Part shown: positions 60,599 to 64,000 of the stretch, one piece after another
Numbering within the stretch: the first letter of the stretch is position 1
Layout: each line of letters starts with the position of its first letter
NCBI GenBank assembly: GCA_947471745.1
Contig: CANJKZ010000926.1
Location: 557,501-621,500, forward strand
From: Closterium sp. Naga37s-1
Lineage: Eukaryota > Streptophyta > Zygnematophyceae > Desmidiales > Closteriaceae
Direction of reading: 5' to 3'
DNA: 64,000 nt
Program-made: the position numbers and the translations under genes
The notes under the pieces: model-generated
Databases searched by the model: none
What the model was told of the DNA's origin: nothing
What the model saw: the letters and a program-made list of their open reading frames with translations, nothing else

Positions 60599-62239
60599 AT
60601 GGCCACTTCCGCGGCAGTTGCTGCGGCCAGGGGTGGACAGCAGCGGGCACTGCTTCTCCCGGACGACCCCACCCCTCGGCAGCTTCGTGAGTGGGTTATT
60701 CAGCGAGGTCGTCCTGGTGGTGGAGGTTATCGTTCTGTTAGGACTGCTGCTCTAGGTGCTAGTGAGTCTGCTGCCGCTCCAGGTGCTAGTGAGTCTGCTG
60801 CAGCTCTAGGTGCCCGTGCGTCTACCGACGCTCTAGGTGCTAGTGCGTCTACTACCACAGGTCCTGCCTCAGATGAGGTCTTGCACACTTTCACGCTTGA
60901 CTCAGGCGCGTCACGTTGCTTCTTTCGTGATTGCACCATAGTCACACCACTCACAGCACCTGTCCCAGTCTCATTGGCTGACCCCTCTGGGGGCCCAGTG
61001 GTTGCGAGAGCCTCCACGGTCCTCCCTTGTCCAGCAGTCCCCTCCGGCTCTTTGTCAGGTCTCCACCTCCCCACGTTCTCGGCGAACTTGGTGAGCAACG
61101 CTGCCATTCAGGATGTCTGGGTTGATACCTTTATTCCTGGAGGGCAGCGTGTGGCGATCTGTACGTGCTCCCGGACTGGCCGTCACCTGGCTACGTTCAC
61201 TCGACAGCCTGGGTCTAGTCTGTACACACTGACCACTGCCTCTGCACAGGTGGCTGAGTCAAGTCAGTTAGCTGCGTCTTGCTCGTGCAGAGTACTCACG
61301 CACGAGACTCAGCGCTGGCACCACCGTCTTGGTCACCCCTCCCTGCAGCGTGTGCGCGGCATGGACTCCCGGCTCCTGGTCTCTGGCCTCCCTGAGACCC
61401 TGCCCCCCCTCCCGCGCTCACTTGCGCCGCCGTGCCTTCCTTGCGTCGAGGGGCGGCAGCGCGCCGCTCCTCACTTCTCCGAGTTTCCTCCGACCACTGC
61501 TCCTCTGCAGACTCTCCACCTGGACGTGTGGGGCCCGGCCCCCGTCGGTGGGACGGACCAGGAGCGCTACTTCCTACTGGTTGTTGACGACTACACACGC
61601 TACACCACTGTCTTCCCCTTGCGTCGCTAGGCGGACGTCAGCGGTGTTTTGATCCCCTGGATCCGTGCTACTCGTCTCCAGCTACACGAGCGCTTTCAGC
61701 AGGACTTCCCAGTCCTGCGTCTGCACTCTAACAAGGGTGGTGAGTTCTCTTCTGGCGTCCTTGAGACGTTCTGCCAGGATGAGGGCATCGCCCAGTCGTT
61801 CACGCTTCCGGCCTCTCCGCAGCAAAATGGGATCGCTGAGCGTCGCATTGGCCTCATCATGGAGGTTGCTCGTACCTCCATGATCCATACGGCTGCTCCC
61901 CATTTCCTGTGGCCGTTTGCGGTCCGATACGCCGCGCATCAGCTCAACCTCTGGCCCCGTGTCTCTGCTCCAGAGACCTCGCCCACACTCCGTTGGACGG
62001 GACAGCCTGGTGATGCGTCGTCGTTTCGGGTCTGGGGCGCGCTCTCCCTTGTTCGCGATACCAAAGCGAGCAAGCTCTCTCCTCGCACTCTCCGCTGTGT
62101 CTTCCTGGGCTTCCCCACCCACGCTCCACCCTGGCAGTTCTACCACCCTGCCTCGCGTCGTGTTCTGTCCTCTCAGGACGTCACCTTCGACGAGTCGGTC
62201 TGTTACTACCGACTTCACCCGCACTTTCTTGCAGGGTAG
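60599..62239 (+). pseudogene. Copia-7 protease and integrase, one nonsense codon, gag absent
   Basis: ATG 60599 (MATSAAVAAARGGQQ), module PTPRQLREWVIQRGRPGGGG, acidic/Ala repeats, protease LDSGASRCFF, integrase HHRLGHPS..CLPC and D (LHLDVWGP). TAG at 61628-61630 (AAG in Copia-3, after FPLRR) interrupts the frame, which is open again in the same frame: IPWIRATRLQLHERF, LHSNKGGEF (second catalytic Asp replaced by Asn), NGIAERR, then WQFYHPASRRVLSSQDVTF. It ends FLAG at 62239 owing to the internal deletion. Confidence 0.88.
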
Positions 62240-63452
62240 CCTTCACGAGGCCATCTGGTTGCGCCGTCCACAGGGCTTCACTGGGTCGTTTCCTGAGGGT
62301 ACCCAGTGGAGCCTACGGCGACCAGTGTACGGCCTGCGTCAGGCGCCCCATGAGTGGCACGACACACTGAGGACGACACTTGCGGCTCTTGGGTTTGCTC
62401 CTTCCACTGCTGACCCGTCGCTGTTTCTACGCACCGACACTACTCTGCCGCCGTTCTACATCCTCGTATACGTCGACGACTTGGTTTTTGCTACTGCTGA
62501 CACTGAGGCACTGACCCTAGTGAAGGCGGAGCTGCAGGAGAGACACACCTGCACTGGCCTGGGTGAGCTGCGCAGCTATCTTGGCTTGCAGATCACCCGG
62601 GACAGAGCACGGCGCACCATCACCCTGACTCAGTCACACATGGTGCAGCAGGTCCTTCAGCGCTTCCGCTTCACGTGGTCCTCGCCACAGCCCACTCCTC
62701 TGTCTACCGGCCACTCGCTCTCAGCTCCACCTTCGGACGAGTCCGTAGAGCCGAGTGGTCCGTACCCAGAGCTTGTGGGTTGCCTCATGTACCTGATGAC
62801 GTGCACACGACCTGACCTCGCGTACCCTCTCAGCCTCCTGGCTCGCTACGTGGCACCTGGTAGACACCGAAAGGTGCACTTTGATGCTGCGAAGAGGGTA
62901 CTGCGTTACTTGTGCAGCACATCGGGCATGGGGCTCGTGCTTGGAGGACGGGGTTCGGTGGTCCTCACAGGACACTCTGTCGCTTCTTGGGCCGACGACC
63001 AGACGACTCAGCGTTCGTCACAGGGTTACACCTTCAGTCTTGGCTCTGGTTCTGTCTCGTGGAGGTCCACTCGTTCTTCTTCTGTGCTTGGTTCCAGCTG
63101 TGAGGCCGAGATCTACGTTGGGGCCATGGCTGCACAGGAGCTACGCTGGCTGACCTACCTGCTGACCGACTTGGGGGAGCGGCCTCGTTCTCCTCCAGTT
63201 CTGTACGTCGACAACAAGGCAATGCTTGCCTTGTGTCGCGAGCAGAGACTGGAGCACCGAACGAAGCACATTGCTCTTCGCTACTGTCTTGCACGTGAGC
63301 TGCAGCAGCGTGGTCAGCTGCGCCTTGCTTTCGTGGCCTCTCGGGCCAACACTGCTGATGTCTTCACCAAGGCCCTTGGGTCTGGTGATCATCACCGTTT
63401 CTGCACTGCTCTTGGGCTTGTGCCCACTCTGCCTCACCTGCTGGTTGCTTGA
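62228..63452 (+). pseudogene. Copia-7 C-terminal RT and RNase H
   Basis: Enters mid-RT at FLQGSLHEAIWLRRP directly after the integrase region. It is open to TGA 63450-63452: LGFAPSTADPSLFLRTDTTL, YVDDLVFATADT, YLGLQITRDRARRTITLTQ, GCLMYLMTCTRPDLAY, RNase H D (TGHSVASWADD, with the neighbouring Asp changed to Val), E (SSCEAEIYV), D (LYVDNKAMLAL), ending LPHLLVA. In the other copies the motif is TGHSDASWADD, so the Asp-to-Val change may hit the first RNase H acidic residue. Confidence 0.88.
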
Positions 63453-63680
63453 CTTGCTCTTCTTGTACACTGCTATATATCTTATACCTGCATGTTTTCT
63501 CTTGCTAGGTTGTGATCAGTGTACTGCCTTGCTATTATATACCTCTGCATGTGAACTGGCCTTGTGGCCACTTGCTTGTGCTCAGAATGCGTGGTGACTT
63601 TGTGATCCACCCTGAGCTGTGTTCTCTTCTGCAGACTGGTCTTGTGACCGCTTGTTGTGTTTGCTGTCCCCTACTTTGCC

Positions 63681-63690
63681 TATGGGGGTG
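63681..63690 (+). promoter_or_regulatory. Polypurine tract of Copia-7
   Basis: TATGGGGGTG immediately before the 3' LTR. Confidence 0.75.
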
Positions 63691-63826
63691 TGTCAAATTA
63701 CAATTGTATCTCTAGGCTATAGTAGGGTCACTCCTTAGTGAGTACAACACTTTAGGGTTAGGTTTCCCCTACTTGTACTCACCTCTTGCCTAGTTCACTC
63801 ATTCATTCCTAGTTCTATTCTTGACA
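63691..63826 (+). repeat. 3' LTR of Copia-7 (136 bp)
   Basis: One mismatch to the 5' LTR (GGCTA[C/T]AGTAGG). It is followed by CTGAC. Confidence 0.95.
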
Positions 63827-64000
63827 CTGACACCGCGGGAATCTGAGATTCCCTGTACTTCTGGGCACCCACACTCGGCACGTGTAGGAATCGCATTCAG
63901 GGTCAGGTTCGTTACAACGTAAAGTGATCAGTGTCCCTTGGAAAAAGATCCTGAAAGGTCAGAGTCATCTGGCACCTAAAGGCTGGAAAATCAGTCCCTA
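63827..64000 (-). pseudogene. Upstream part of the coding remnant cut by Copia-7
   Basis: Minus strand from 63831 upward continues the acidic-tailed frame as AQKYRESQIPAVSAPP; further upstream no clear frame is seen. It also holds the phrase repeated near 58955-59010. Confidence 0.35.

Larger units (their letters stand above)
59304..63826 (+). mobile_element. Copia-7, internally deleted Ty1/copia element with target duplication CTGAC
   Basis: LTRs at 59304-59439 and 63691-63826 (136 bp, one mismatch). CTGAC flanks at 59299-59303 and 63827-63831. At 4.5 kb it is about 2.3 kb shorter than Copia-3: gag is absent, and an internal deletion near 62230 fuses the end of the integrase region directly to mid-RT, removing the linker and the RT N-terminus. 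It is recent but defective. Confidence 0.95.

Noticed and set aside
1-64000. tRNA or rRNA genes
   Set aside because: No cloverleaf or conserved rRNA segment was noticed; short tRNA-like words are only the primer-binding sites. A tRNAscan-SE run would settle this.

Overview
The window looks like nuclear DNA of a plant-lineage eukaryote with a large, repeat-filled genome. A charophyte alga such as Chara, or an early land plant, would fit; this is inference from element types and gene structure, and no species-diagnostic sequence was recognised. Evidence for a eukaryotic nuclear genome: seven Ty1/copia LTR retrotransposons, one Ty3/gypsy element, a solo LTR, hAT-like and pogo-like transposase genes, MITE-like repeats, and intron-containing host gene fragments. 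The copia elements are very GC-rich; the few stretches between them (about 23.7-25.6, 33.4-40.3, 47.3-48.0, 55.0-59.3 kb) are nearer balanced base composition. No tRNA, rRNA, CRISPR array or prokaryotic operon was seen. LAYOUT. (1) 1-15338 is a three-level nest. Copia-1 (+) enters from the left edge, is broken near 2426 and resumes near 12364, ending in a 3' LTR at 15206-15338. The break holds Gypsy-1 (+), itself broken near 4434-10478 by Copia-2 (-). (2) 15339-23429 is a minus-strand copia-type gag gene split by the complete Copia-3 (+, 16531-23362, TSD GGAGC). (3) 23430-25595 is low-gene DNA with a MITE-like repeat, a 22-bp tandem repeat and a homopolymer G tract. (4) 25596-33364 is Copia-4 (+, TSD AGAGG), which carries an 869-bp solo LTR (31388-32256, TSD CACTC) inside its pol gene. 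(5) 33365-38400 holds three host gene fragments on the minus strand: an unrecognised spliced gene, a second unrecognised gene, and a probable family-61 glycosyltransferase gene with a CAG-type repeat and a tandem exon duplication. (6) 39178-55145 is a hAT-like transposase gene (+) split by two complete minus-strand elements: Copia-5 (40308-47311, TSD TTTTG) and Copia-6 (48004-54990, TSD ATCCG/ATCTG). (7) 55531-58889 is a pogo-like DNA transposon (55796-58861, TA target duplication) sitting inside a MITE with related terminal repeats. (8) 59304-63826 is Copia-7 (+, TSD CTGAC), inserted into a small acidic-tailed coding remnant on the minus strand. HOW THE PARTS RELATE. The copia elements form one lineage: LTRs of only 127-136 bp, a PBS resembling the initiator-Met tRNA type (TGGTATCAGAGC), PPT TATGGGGGTG, a GC-rich minisatellite leader, then gag (lost in several), an unusual extended zinc knuckle, protease, integrase, a long Gly/Ala/Pro linker, reverse transcriptase and RNase H. 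LTR pair mismatches rank their ages: Copia-5 and Copia-7 (1 mismatch each) youngest, then Copia-3 (2), Copia-4 (3), and Copia-6 (about 11) oldest. Every element here is defective. The most interesting unexplained signals are an LTR-borne inverted repeat with compensatory changes, a repeated 'SPQQLREW' peptide module present once or several times in every copia polyprotein seen here, and a set of gag-less but pol-bearing elements. All coordinates, LTR ends and target duplications were read by eye.
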